Counted from the stretch's first letter, positions 43,352 to 51,690 are shown. The stretch: 64,000 nt of DNA from CAVYXK01 sp963708245 (GCA_963708245.1 OY970201.1:4278001-4342000), one strand, 5' to 3'. Made by a program: numbers and translations. Notes: generated by a model from the sequence alone, not told the origin.

Positions 43352-44062
43352 ATGAATGATGCATTTTGGTCTGCCTTCACGGCCCTTGCTGGAGCCACGG
43401 TTGGTGCGGTGGGCAGCATCGCGGCGACATGGCTCACGGTGAGCGCCCAGGAGCGTGGCCGCAGGATCGCTCAGGCGACGTCCCGTAGAGAGACGCTGTA
43501 TGGGGAGTTCATCGAAGAAACTTCGAAACTCCTCACTGACGCCCTAACCCACAAGCTTGATGAGGCATCAAAGCTTGTTCATCTTTATGCGCTGGTTAGT
43601 AAGCTGAGACTATTCGCTCCCGGCCATGTGGTCTCAGCGGCAGAGGAGGTCTTGGAGGGAATCGTTAAAACTTATGAGAGTCCGGAAAAGGACATCCATG
43701 CTTTGTTAAAAGAGCAGGATCAAGGAGCAAATCGGTGCATCACAACTCAGTTCCTGTATATGGCTGTTTGCCCCGACACGAATCGGGGCAAACAGTCAAT
43801 GGCGTCCTCTTATGTGCCTTGGGCATGCAGCGTGATTTGTGCCACGCCGGCCGCCACATTCACTCCGGCACTGCCCTCAATGCTGAGCGGCTGCAGCGTG
43901 ACCGTCTTCCCAGAAGAGTTGCCGACCAACACGTCGACAGCACCGCCAACACCCGCGGCCGCCCCGGCGGTCAGCCCGCCGTACTGCCCGGCGAGTGCGC
44001 CCGGGTTGAGGTTAGTCGTGGGTGCCAGAACAGCCCAGGCGAGGATGCCACCGGCAATGTAG
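43352..44062 (+). pseudogene. Truncated small membrane protein gene
   Basis: The first 125 or so residues from ATG 43352 look like a real protein: a membrane helix (FWSAFTALAGATVGAVGSIA), a basic segment (RRIAQATSRRETLYGEFIEE) and helices ending DIHALLKEQDQG. I recall similar proteins with a further acidic C-terminal helix. Here the frame instead runs through a terminator hairpin and then antisense through the DUF992 gene, giving Pro/Ser/Thr-rich nonsense to 44062. The gene has probably lost its natural end near 43730. Function unknown. Confidence 0.5.
43764..43795. terminator. Hairpin CTGTTTGCCCCGA/TCGGGGCAAACAG between convergent genes
   Basis: A perfect 13-bp stem (43764-43776 with 43783-43795) and 6-nt loop CACGAA. 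It is 15 bp beyond the stop of the minus-strand DUF992 gene and just after the real end of the plus-strand gene before it. The AAAC/GTTT arms provide T-rich 3' ends on both strands, so it may act bidirectionally. Confidence 0.7.
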
Positions 44063-44301
44063 CCGACGTCCACCCCGAATCGGTCGATGTGGCCGACATA
44101 GTGCTCGACTGCGCCCTGGACCGGCGAATAGGTGCACTTGAGGTCCCGACTGGAACCGAATACGAACCCCCAGCCGCTGGAAACATCACAAGTGAGAACG
44201 CCAGCCTTAACCGTCGTTTGGGCATGCGCCGGCGGTCCCGAAATCCCCGCTGTTAACGCGGCCAAGGCCGCCGCGAGAGAGAGGTTTTTCATCCTGTTCA
44301 T
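43810..44301 (-). CDS. DUF992 family exported protein
   Basis: 163 residues from ATG 44301 (AGGAG 8 nt upstream). Signal peptide to about 28 (LAAALAALTAGISGPPAHAQ). The mature protein starts VKAGVLTCDVSSGWGFVFGS, holds two Cys, and has the Gly/Ala-rich hairpins typical of DUF992 (YVGHIDRFGVDVGYIAGGIL). Periplasmic or outer-membrane associated; function unknown. It follows the other exported-protein gene by 78 bp on the same strand. Confidence 0.85.
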   Translation of the reverse strand: MNRMKNLSLAAALAALTAGISGPPAHAQTTVKAGVLTCDVSSGWGFVFGSSRDLKCTYSPVQGAVEHYVGHIDRFGVDVGYIAGGILAWAVLAPTTNLNPGALAGQYGGLTAGAAAGVGGAVDVLVGNSSGKTVTLQPLSIEGSAGVNVAAGVAQITLHAQGT

Positions 44302-44379
44302 CCGTTTAACTCCTGTTTTTCCCGTTTTCAGATAATTCGCCGCCGCATCCGCGCGGCAGGTTGACCCGAGCAGCACATC

Positions 44380-45045
44380 TCAGCCCCCGAGCAACTTGGA
44401 CAGATTGGAGAATAGACTTGTCTCTGGCTCGATCGATGTCGCTATTGGTGGGCTGATCACCGCAGTCACGACATCTCCCACCTTCAGCGAAGCGATCATT
44501 GCGGCACGTGATGGATCGCTGGCCTGGATGGAATAAACAGCTCCGCCGTTCGGGTTGACGACGTCCACCCTTTGCGACCCAGGGTTAACACCAACCACCA
44601 AACCCACGACATGGGTCATCGGTACGTTTGTGCCGCCGGGGATCTGTACCTGCTCATGCCATGCCAGAAGACCCGCTTGATCCGGCGGAAGATTGATTGC
44701 CTCCCCCCCGGGCGTCCCCGTTCCCTTCGCGACCATGAATGCGACTGAACGGTAGTAATGCACATCCACCCTGTCGCGAGCATCGAGCTTTTCCAGCGAC
44801 ACCTGCGGTCCCGCGATAACACTCAGGGTGCCGCCGTCAACAGTATTCAGTGTCACCGCTCTCGAGATATTCACGATTTTCGCATAGACCGTCTGTGCAG
44901 CCGCCTCCGGAATCATGCTCGGCACTACCGGGTTGGTGCTCTGCGCCGCGGCCGGTATCGACATCGTGTTGAGGCCCAGGGCCGCCGCTGCAAGGACGAC
45001 GGCTGCGGCCGTCGTCCTGCCGGGCGAGAAAAACTTAGCAGCCAT
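44380..45045 (-). CDS. Exported protein of unknown function
   Basis: 221 residues with a signal peptide (AAAVVLAAAALGLNTMSIPA, cleavage near AAAQS). The mature part is beta-rich with VNISRAVTLNTVDGGTLSVI, DARDRVDVHYYRSVAFMVAK and a C-terminal LKVGDVVTAVISPPIATSIE, hinting at small OB- or DUF5666-like folds, but I do not recognise it with certainty. First gene of a minus-strand pair with DUF992; a perfect FNR/FixK-like box lies 97 bp upstream, so it may be oxygen controlled. Confidence 0.7.
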   Translation of the reverse strand: MAAKFFSPGRTTAAAVVLAAAALGLNTMSIPAAAQSTNPVVPSMIPEAAAQTVYAKIVNISRAVTLNTVDGGTLSVIAGPQVSLEKLDARDRVDVHYYRSVAFMVAKGTGTPGGEAINLPPDQAGLLAWHEQVQIPGGTNVPMTHVVGLVVGVNPGSQRVDVVNPNGGAVYSIQASDPSRAAMIASLKVGDVVTAVISPPIATSIEPETSLFSNLSKLLGG

Positions 45046-45141
45046 TTTGCGCTCCTCTTAGGTTTAAGATACCGGCTAGGCGCCAAATAGGCCCCCAGGC
45101 ACGATGCGTGGCTGGATACCCCAGCCCACCGGCTAGCTGCA

Positions 45142-45155
45142 TTGATATGGATCAA
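45142..45155. promoter_or_regulatory. Perfect FNR/FixK-like box TTGATATGGATCAA
   Basis: TTGAT-N4-ATCAA with A/T flanks (16-bp symmetry ATTGAT...ATCAAT). It lies between the exported-protein gene (minus, start 45045) and the MlaE-like gene (plus). If centred at -41.5, transcription leftwards would begin near 45107, leaving a 62-nt leader; rightwards near 45190. It may serve either or both. Confidence 0.7.
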
Positions 45156-45176
45156 TGCTCAGCAGCCTTCGATGGG

Positions 45177-46379
45177 ATGCTAGATGACAACATGAATTTC
45201 CGAAGCCAGCAGGATTATGGCGGGCATATTGGCTCCGTGACGGTCGCCAGTTCGCCCGAATGGCATCTGCACTGCCACGAATCGCAAGCCGAGCTTCAAC
45301 TGACAGGCGACTGGATTGCCTGCGCGACTGGCATCCGCAACGCAACCGAGGTTCGCCGGATCCTCGATGAGACGGGTGGCAGGAAGTTGCGCCTTGACGG
45401 AAGCCGGCTCGGCCACTGGGACAGCGCCCTCATTGCATTTCTAAAGATGCTTCGAGACATGGTTCCCACAGGTGGCACGCAGCCCCCTCAGATCGACACA
45501 TCGGGCCTGCCGGATACGGCGAGGCAACTGCTGACTCTGGCCGCTGCGGAACCGCCCGGCGCCCGAAAGACCGAGGTGCCGCCTTCCTCCCTCGCTGCGC
45601 GGGTCGGGACAGCATTTTTCAGAGCGGTCAACGAGACGATGGAAATCGTGGCACTTGTCGGTGAAACCGCGCTGGAAACGTGTGGTGCGGTCACCGGGCG
45701 CGCACGCACCCGCACCATCGACGTTTTGCAACTTGTACTTGAAGCGGGGGCCGATGCCCTGGGAATCGTTGCCATCGTCAACGTACTGGTCGGCGCGATA
45801 ATCGCCTTCGTCGGCGCCATGCAACTGAGGCGCTTCGGCGCGGGCATCTACAGTGCCGATCTCGTCGGCATCGCTACCGCACGGGAGATGGCGCCGATCA
45901 TCACCGCGGTCGTAATGGCAGGGCGTACAGGTGCCGCCTACGCTGCACACCTCGCCACCATGCAGGGAAATGAGGAGATCGATGCGCTGAACGTATTTGG
46001 AATCCCAGTTTACGATTTCCTCGTGCTGCCGCGAATCATCGCCCTGATGACGATGATGCCGCTGCTATATCTTTATGCCTGCGCTCTTGGCCTTTTTGGC
46101 GGATTCATCGTCAGCATCGCAACGCTCGATCTTACCTCGGCGGCGTTCCTGACCGAGCTTCGCGCCGCCGTCACGTACCGGCAGTTCGCCATCGGCTTGA
46201 CCAAGAGCTTCACCTTCGGCGCCCTTGTCGCGTTGGTCGGGTGTCATATTGGGTTGCGGGCTGGTCGCAGCGCCGCCGACGTCGGCCACGCTGCAACAAG
46301 GGCCGTTGTGGTGGGAATCGTAGGGATTATAGCCCTTGATGCGGTATTCGCCGTCTGCACCAACGCCTTGGGGATTTGA
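45177..46379 (+). CDS. MlaE-family lipid ABC transporter permease with N-terminal STAS-like domain
   Basis: About 400 residues (start uncertain: ATG 45177 or 45192, or GTG 45237; the frame is open from 45108, but the FNR-like box at 45142-45155 argues against that). Residues 20-110 look STAS/MlaB-like (SQAELQLTGDWIACATGIRN, LRLDGSRLGHWDSALIAFLK). The rest is MlaE: VNVLVGAIIAFVGAMQLRRF, MAPIITAVVMAGRTGAAYAA, and GNEEIDALNVFGIPVYDFLV. Inner-membrane permease for phospholipid or other lipid movement between membranes. The ATPase gene starts 4 bp after the stop. Confidence 0.9.
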   Translation: MLDDNMNFRSQQDYGGHIGSVTVASSPEWHLHCHESQAELQLTGDWIACATGIRNATEVRRILDETGGRKLRLDGSRLGHWDSALIAFLKMLRDMVPTGGTQPPQIDTSGLPDTARQLLTLAAAEPPGARKTEVPPSSLAARVGTAFFRAVNETMEIVALVGETALETCGAVTGRARTRTIDVLQLVLEAGADALGIVAIVNVLVGAIIAFVGAMQLRRFGAGIYSADLVGIATAREMAPIITAVVMAGRTGAAYAAHLATMQGNEEIDALNVFGIPVYDFLVLPRIIALMTMMPLLYLYACALGLFGGFIVSIATLDLTSAAFLTELRAAVTYRQFAIGLTKSFTFGALVALVGCHIGLRAGRSAADVGHAATRAVVVGIVGIIALDAVFAVCTNALGI

Positions 46380-46383
46380 GATC

Positions 46384-47169
46384 ATGAGCGAAAGCCGCGA
46401 GGAGCTGTTGCAGGTCCGCGGCCTTACTGTCGGGTTTGGCGATCATGTAATCCAGCACGATCTGAGCTTTTCCGTTCGGCAAGGTTCGATTTTTGCAATA
46501 ATGGGCGGCAGCGGCAGCGGCAAGAGCACCGTTCTCAGGGCGATGATTGGGCTATTGCGCCCGCTTGCCGGGACGGTCCTCGTCGATCGCGAAGACTACT
46601 GGGCGGCCGGCGAAGCACGCCGGGTGGCGATCGCCCATCGCTTCGGAGTTCTGTTCCAGAGCGGTGCCCTGTGGAGCTCGATGACGGTGGCCGAGAACGT
46701 GGCTCTGCCGCTGCAAATGCTCACCCACCTCGACGCGAATGCAATTGCCATTCTCGTCGATCTCAAACTTTCGTTCGTGGGCTTGGCTGCCGCCGCGAAC
46801 AAGATGCCATCGGAACTTTCGGGCGGCATGCGCAAGCGCGCCGCTCTGGCCCGTGCGCTCGCCCTCGATCCGGAGATTCTGTTCTTTGATGAGCCATCGG
46901 CGGGACTGGATCCAATTACCTCCAACCGGCTCGATGACCTGATCCTGGAATTGCGCAAGGGTCTCGGCGCGACCGTCGTGATCGTCAGCCATGAGCTGCA
47001 CAGCTTGTTCGGTATCTGTGATGACGGTGTTTTTCTCGATGCGGACACCCGGACAGCTATCGCTCGCGGTTCGCCCCGGATTTTGCGAGACAAATGCGAC
47101 CATCCCGTCGTGCGCGCCTTCATGGACCGCGGACTAGTCGAAGCCGGGACGGCCAGCGGATCGCAATGA
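46384..47169 (+). CDS. MlaF-family lipid ABC transporter ATPase
   Basis: 261 residues from ATG 46384. Walker A GGSGSGKST (about 43-51), Q loop VLFQSGALWSSMTVAENVAL, signature ELSGGMRKRAALARALAL, Walker B ILFFDEPSAGLDP, switch His VIVSHELHS. It powers the MlaE-like permease. ATGA overlap with the next gene. Confidence 0.93.
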   Translation: MSESREELLQVRGLTVGFGDHVIQHDLSFSVRQGSIFAIMGGSGSGKSTVLRAMIGLLRPLAGTVLVDREDYWAAGEARRVAIAHRFGVLFQSGALWSSMTVAENVALPLQMLTHLDANAIAILVDLKLSFVGLAAAANKMPSELSGGMRKRAALARALALDPEILFFDEPSAGLDPITSNRLDDLILELRKGLGATVVIVSHELHSLFGICDDGVFLDADTRTAIARGSPRILRDKCDHPVVRAFMDRGLVEAGTASGSQ

Positions 47170-48137
47170 AGCCCAAAGCTACTATCGTTGGCGCGTTTAT
47201 ACTCGGCGCACTCGCCCTGGGCGTGCTTGCTATTTTGTTCTTCGGAGGAACGCGCCTCTTCGCCACGAGGTCGCGCGTCGTCGTGTTCTTTAGCGAATTG
47301 GTCGCCGGACTCGACGTTGGCTCACCGGTCACGTTTCGCGGCGTCCGCCTCGGCTCGGTCCAGAGCATGGCCATCCGCGCCTCGGCCGACACGATGACCG
47401 CGCGGATTCCTGTCTACCTGGAACTCGAGCCGAATCGGTTGACCTGGGAAGGGGAGAAGCTGAGCGGTTCTGCTGCAGATTACGAGCGATTGGTCCAGGC
47501 CGGGCTGCGAGCCCAACTGGCGCTCCAAAGCTTCGTCACCGGTCAACTGCGTGTGGACCTCGATTTCCGGCCCGGCACGCCGGCACTGCTGGTCGGGACG
47601 ACGACGGACGCACCCGAGATCCCTGCGGTCCCGTCGGACCTCAGCCGGCTGCGAAACCAACTGACAGAACTGCCGCTACGTGAGCTTGCCGACACCGCGC
47701 AACGGGCTTTCGCCTCGCTGGCACGCCTGTCGGATCACCTCGATGTGACGCTCGACCCCCTTGCCCAGAGCGTGCACCGTACCGCCGACACCGCCACGCA
47801 GACGCTGCAAACAACGGACGAGGCGGTGCGTCGGGTGCAGGCCGACGCCTCCACTGCGCTGCGCGATCTGGATGCACTGCTGGTCGATGCTCACCATCAG
47901 GTCGACGCGCGCGGTGGTGAGCTCAGTCGCGTCCTTACGGGAGCTGATCGCGCGGTACGCCAGGCGCAGACCCTGCTCGACTCGCTAAATGGTCTGGCCG
48001 AGCCGGGCTCGCAGTTCCGCGCCGATCTCGAAGCCACCTTGCGCGATCTCGCCGCGAGCGCCAGCTCCCTACGCAATTTCGCGGAGACGGTCGAGCGGAA
48101 CCCGAACACGCTCCTCATGGGGCGAACCAGCCGGTGA
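47166..48137 (+). CDS. MCE-domain protein (MlaD/PqiB-like)
   Basis: 323 residues. One N-terminal membrane anchor (AFILGALALGVLAILFFGG), one MCE domain (about 38-115: VVFFSELVAGLDVGSPVTFR GVRLG), then a long helical tail with heptad-like repeats (about 150-310), as in periplasmic MCE proteins that form tubes or rings between membranes. It binds lipids for the Mla/Pqi-type transporter. Start and stop both overlap neighbours (ATGA, GTGA). Confidence 0.92.
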   Translation: MKPKATIVGAFILGALALGVLAILFFGGTRLFATRSRVVVFFSELVAGLDVGSPVTFRGVRLGSVQSMAIRASADTMTARIPVYLELEPNRLTWEGEKLSGSAADYERLVQAGLRAQLALQSFVTGQLRVDLDFRPGTPALLVGTTTDAPEIPAVPSDLSRLRNQLTELPLRELADTAQRAFASLARLSDHLDVTLDPLAQSVHRTADTATQTLQTTDEAVRRVQADASTALRDLDALLVDAHHQVDARGGELSRVLTGADRAVRQAQTLLDSLNGLAEPGSQFRADLEATLRDLAASASSLRNFAETVERNPNTLLMGRTSR

Positions 48138-48766
48138 AGCAGGCTGCCGCGCACCTATGCCCAGCCAGGCAGATCTTTTGGGCCGCGTTGCTCGCGTTCC
48201 TCGGTGCGGCAATTTCCGGACTTGCCGCCTGCAGCTTATCTGGACCGCCTCCCGCCAAGTTTGTGCTGGGTGCCATGCCTGCGGCGATAGCGACAACGGT
48301 ACCGCAGACAGGACGCCCGGTCATCGAAGTTAAGCGCGTCCAGCTTCCTGACTATCTCGACACAACCGATATCCTGGAGCGCAGAGGCAATCAGCTAGTC
48401 CCGAGCCCGACCGGCCGTTGGGGGGAACGGCTGTCGGTCGGCATGACCCGGGCCCTGATGGCTTCGCTTGCCGCCCGGCTGCCACGCATGGTCGTGAGCG
48501 CAACGCCACAGTCTGGGCGTCCGGCGCGGCAGATCCTGGTCGATGTGGCTGCCTTCGAGCCGACAGCAGGCCACCAAGTCGTTCTTGTCGCCCGCTGGAC
48601 CATCACAGATGGTGCCGGCCGCCAAATACTGGTCGCAGAGCAAACGTCTCTGGTCGAAGCTATCGAAGGAACCGGTGATAGCGCCGTCGTGGCAGCAATG
48701 TCGCATGCGCTCGAGGACCTGGCCAACGAGCTCGCCGCCGGGATCGAACGCGATCGACCGAGCTGA
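48134..48766 (+). CDS. PqiC-like auxiliary lipoprotein of the MCE transporter
   Basis: 210 residues from GTG 48134. A lipoprotein signal with lipobox GLAAC (Cys33) is followed by the ABC-transport auxiliary (PqiC) domain: PVIEVKRVQLPDYLDTTDIL, SPTGRWGERLSVGMTRALMA, LVDVAAFEPTAGHQVVLVAR. Probably an outer-membrane lipoprotein that docks the MCE assembly. Last of the four-gene operon. Confidence 0.87.
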   Translation: MKQAAAHLCPARQIFWAALLAFLGAAISGLAACSLSGPPPAKFVLGAMPAAIATTVPQTGRPVIEVKRVQLPDYLDTTDILERRGNQLVPSPTGRWGERLSVGMTRALMASLAARLPRMVVSATPQSGRPARQILVDVAAFEPTAGHQVVLVARWTITDGAGRQILVAEQTSLVEAIEGTGDSAVVAAMSHALEDLANELAAGIERDRPS

Positions 48767-48821
48767 CCGCCGCGCCTGGACTTCATGCTCACGCGATGTC
48801 TGCGGATCGCCGCTGTCGCGG

Positions 48822-49247
48822 CTATGGGGATCCTGTCAGGTGGCAGTAGCCGCAGCCGTTCCGTTCGGTCTGTGCAAGCTGGGCCGTAATGGCTGGCCGG
48901 CTTCCCGTCCGAACCGACTCTAGCAAGAGATTTGCAGAATTCGACATCGCGGCCGGGGCACCCCGGGCACGCTCGGGGCTCATATCCACATAGTCGACGG
49001 ACGCCTGGCCGGGGGGGAAGAGTTCAGCCATCCTGCCTGACCAAGAGACCAGATCAACCGCGGCCGTCTCGGCTTCGTGCTGATTGCCACTTCCGTAAGC
49101 GAAGGTGCGGATCTGGTTGATTTCGGCGAGCATATGCTGCATCGCCTGTCCTTGTTCGGTGGGTTGGCCAGCGTGCGGCGGTTGTTGCGTGCAACTGGTC
49201 GCGATCAGCAAGGCTGCAAGAGCGGGGATTGCGGCTCGTATACTCAC
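48822..49247 (-). CDS. Cytochrome c556-like lipoprotein
   Basis: 141 residues from GTG 49247 (CGGAG 10 nt upstream). A lipobox (ALLIATSC) near residue 18 suggests membrane anchoring. The rest is helical, with QHMLAEINQIRTFAYGSGNQ, WSGRMAELFPPG and a C-terminal heme c motif CGYCH. The layout (four helices, CxxCH near the end) fits the cytochrome c'/c556 class. Electron transfer or gas binding in the periplasm is likely. It stands alone, convergent with the MCE operon. Confidence 0.65.
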   Translation of the reverse strand: MSIRAAIPALAALLIATSCTQQPPHAGQPTEQGQAMQHMLAEINQIRTFAYGSGNQHEAETAAVDLVSWSGRMAELFPPGQASVDYVDMSPERARGAPAAMSNSANLLLESVRTGSRPAITAQLAQTERNGCGYCHLTGSP

Positions 49248-49303
49248 GGCAGTTGAACTCCGGATAACCAGTTCTGCGCGAAATCCAGACGTGGGCACTC
49301 CAG

Positions 49304-49693
49304 TCAGCGAGGCGTCGGAACCTCGACGATCTTCCACACTCCTTCCGAGACGCGACACCAGTTCACTACGTAGTGGTCAATGTTGTTCGTCTTTTCTGCG
49401 AAACGGATCGTGTAGTCTATCGTCCGGCACGGCATGCCGTGTGACTCGAAGTTGTGGGTCAACTTGACCTCACCCGCGTTCCCCGTGTCGGGGCTGCGCC
49501 ATCTCTCAACCGTTCCGATCGACTGGCCTTCATAGAGTCGGGCGGCGGCGGCACTCATTCGCTCGAAGTCCTCGTTCGGGAGTCCCGGCCAGTAAATCAA
49601 TGGCACTTGCGCGATAGCAGCCGCCGACATGACCGTCAGCGCGAAAGCGTTTGCCAATAACAGCACTCTGGGCAGGCGATCGAACGGACTCAT
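49304..49693 (-). CDS. Exported surface-antigen-like protein
   Basis: 129 residues from ATG 49693. Signal peptide to about 29 (LLLANAFALTVMSAAAIAQ). The mature part matches the C-terminal domain I know from RT0821/Lpp0805-type surface proteins: IGTVERWRSPDTGNAGEVKL, GMPCRTIDYTIRF and DHYVVNWCRVSEGVWKIVE, with two Cys probably disulfide-bonded. Envelope protein, role unknown. Confidence 0.65.
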   Translation of the reverse strand: MSPFDRLPRVLLLANAFALTVMSAAAIAQVPLIYWPGLPNEDFERMSAAAARLYEGQSIGTVERWRSPDTGNAGEVKLTHNFESHGMPCRTIDYTIRFAEKTNNIDHYVVNWCRVSEGVWKIVEVPTPR

Positions 49694-49798
49694 TGGGACC
49701 AGCATTTCCCGGAAACTACGGCCTCAGCCTTCGTTCGGCTTTAGCCGACGACTCGGGCATAGGGCAATGGTCCTTCCCACGCCGGCCGCTTTGGGCTT

Positions 49799-49814
49799 GC
49801 ACTAGATCTAGTGC
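49799..49814. repeat. 16-bp perfect palindrome GCACTAGATCTAGTGC
   Basis: Located in the 270-bp gap between the surface-antigen-like gene (start 49693) and the stop of mutY (49966). It is unusually long and AT-richer than its surroundings. It could bind a dimeric regulator of the surface-antigen gene about 105 bp downstream, or be the mutY transcript end. Nothing else is visible in the gap. Confidence 0.45.
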
Positions 49815-49965
49815 GCGCCGGAAGCTGAACGTATCCGCCGCACCGATAATCCCACATTTCCGGATGAACGGCCCACCCGTGATCCAGATGCGGACCGTAC
49901 GGCTAACGGTACGATCACCTCGCCCACCCCATCCGGACATCGCGGCAACCGCCTTGGCGCGGACA

Positions 49966-51060
49966 CTAGCTAATGCCCGAACGACCCAGGCAAGCAAAAT
50001 CGCCCGCCAGTGTTGCTCCGACGCACATTCGCACGCATTTCCGCATCACCGAGGGAAGAGCCTCCTGCCCCAGCGTCGCGATCGGCCGCACCAGTCCGGG
50101 CGTGCTGATCCGTCGCACCGATGCCGCATACAGCCCGATCATCAGCTCGAAATGCGTAAAGCCGTGCCGAACCTGACCTGCCTGGCGCCACTCGGCCGGC
50201 ATCGGTGCGAAGGCCAGTGCCTCGGCGCCCCAAGGCTCCGTGCGCCACTCAGTGCCCGGCAGCTCGGTCATGCCCCCCAGCAGGCCAGACGCCGGCCGGC
50301 GGCGCAGCAGCACGCATCCCTCTGCATCGGTCAGCCAGAAATGCACGCCGTGTCGCAGCGGGCGCAGTCGCCGCTCGGCCCGCCGCGGCAGGTCCGCTTC
50401 GATTCCCGCTTGCCGACCGGCGCAGCCCGCCATCCAAGGGCACAGGCCACAAGCCGGAGAGGCGGGCGTGCAGATCGTCGCGCCAAGATCGAACAGCGCC
50501 TGGGCAAAATCGGAGGGTCTGGCGACGGCAGCGGGATCGGACCCAAGCTCCTCAGCCGCTGCACGTATCGCTGTCTTGGCGCCGGGTAACGGGTCCTCGA
50601 TCGCCAACAGGCGGGCGACCACCCGCTCGACGTTGCCGTCCACCGGCACCCCAGGATGGCCGAAGGCGATGGCACCGATCGCGGTCGCGGTGTAGAGGCC
50701 GACGCCCGGGAGGCCACGCAGCGCACCTGGCTCGCGCGGGAAGCCCCCGGCAGCGACCACAGCGCGGGCACAGGCGTGCAGGTTGCGGGCACGGGCGTAG
50801 TATCCCAGCCCGGCCCAGGCGGCCAGCACCTGATCCAGCGGCGCAGTGGCCAGAGCCTCGACCGTCGGGAACCGACTGACGAAGCGCTCATAGTAGGGTA
50901 TGGCAGCAGCGACAGTGGTCTGTTGGAGCATGACCTCGCTCAGCCAGATGCGGTAGGGGTCCGGGGTTTCGCCCGGCGCTGCGCGCCAGGGCAGGCGGCG
51001 CCGGTGCCGGTCGTACCAAGCGAGCAAGGACGCAGCAGGAGCGATGGCGGGAAAAGACAC
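49966..51060 (-). CDS. mutY: A/G-specific adenine DNA glycosylase
   Basis: 364 residues from GTG 51060. Catalytic Glu42 in SEVMLQQTTV, helix-hairpin-helix GLPGVGLYTATAIGAIAF with catalytic Asp141 (VPVDGNVER), and the [4Fe-4S] loop Cys197-x6-Cys204-x2-Cys207-x5-Cys213. The C-terminal Nudix-like domain (about 235-345, HFWLTDAEGCVLLRRRPASG) recognises 8-oxoG. It removes A mispaired with 8-oxoG. Divergent from the DUF721 gene with almost no gap. Confidence 0.96.
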   Translation of the reverse strand: MSFPAIAPAASLLAWYDRHRRRLPWRAAPGETPDPYRIWLSEVMLQQTTVAAAIPYYERFVSRFPTVEALATAPLDQVLAAWAGLGYYARARNLHACARAVVAAGGFPREPGALRGLPGVGLYTATAIGAIAFGHPGVPVDGNVERVVARLLAIEDPLPGAKTAIRAAAEELGSDPAAVARPSDFAQALFDLGATICTPASPACGLCPWMAGCAGRQAGIEADLPRRAERRLRPLRHGVHFWLTDAEGCVLLRRRPASGLLGGMTELPGTEWRTEPWGAEALAFAPMPAEWRQAGQVRHGFTHFELMIGLYAASVRRISTPGLVRPIATLGQEALPSVMRKCVRMCVGATLAGDFACLGRSGIS

Positions 51061-51070
51061 AACAAGCGGT

Positions 51071-51640
51071 ATGACGATGGCCCCGCGGCACGTCTATGGG
51101 CCGCGGCCGGTCAGCGCACTGCTGCCGGCCGTTACCCGCGCCGCGTTCCGCCGCCGATCGCCCGCAGCCGCGCAGATCCTGGCCGACTGGCCGTCGATCA
51201 TCGGCCCGGCACTCGCGGCGGTAACGACGCCGCGTCGGCTCGTTGCCGGCACCCTGACACTGGCTTGCTCCGGGCCGATCGCGACCGAGTTACAGCACCT
51301 CGCCACCGAGTTGATCGCCCGTGTCAACGCCCATCTCGGCTCCGCGCCGGTGCAGTCCTTGCGCTTCGTGCAGACAACCCCAGCCCCTGCTTCGCCGCCG
51401 CGCACCCCCCGGGTGACCGCCGCGGCGGCAGAGGCCGCCGAAGCGGCCGTCGCCGGACTGCCGGGCGGCGAACTGCGTGATGCGCTGGTTGCGCTCGGGT
51501 GTGCCGTGCTGAACGTTGACACGGTTCCCGCCATGCGAGAGAGGTCGCCGCGCGTCAGCGTGGCGGGTGAGGGCCTCGCGCCCGGCACCCTCACCCGGTT
51601 CGCTTCGCGAACCGACCTCTCCCGCAAGCGGGAGAGGTGA
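51071..51640 (+). CDS. DUF721 domain protein with repeat-derived C-terminus
   Basis: 189 residues from ATG 51071 (or 51077). The DUF721 core is residues 10-90: PVSALLPAVTRAAFRRRSPA, ILADWPSIIGPALAAVTTPR, LTLACSGPIATELQHLATEL. Members often sit between mutY and a DsbA-like gene in alphaproteobacteria and are thought to bind nucleic acid. The final 45 codons read through a palindromic repeat (51591-51637) and stop one base after its hairpin, so the natural C-terminus was probably replaced. Confidence 0.8.
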   Translation: MTMAPRHVYGPRPVSALLPAVTRAAFRRRSPAAAQILADWPSIIGPALAAVTTPRRLVAGTLTLACSGPIATELQHLATELIARVNAHLGSAPVQSLRFVQTTPAPASPPRTPRVTAAAAEAAEAAVAGLPGGELRDALVALGCAVLNVDTVPAMRERSPRVSVAGEGLAPGTLTRFASRTDLSRKRER

Positions 51641-51642
51641 GG
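51591..51642. repeat. Double-hairpin dispersed repeat at the end of the DUF721 gene
   Basis: Two adjacent perfect palindromes: CGGTTCGC-TTC-GCGAACCG (51596-51614) and CCTCTCCCGC-AA-GCGGGAGAGG (51616-51637), bordered by CTCACC and GTGAGG. Similar phrases occur at 5470-5556, 59540-59570 and 61800-61862. It overlaps the 3' end of the DUF721 reading frame. Confidence 0.7.
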
Positions 51643-51690
51643 TTTGGGCTGCGCTCAGGACTCCAACCCCCAATTCCCCCGAGGTCCTTC

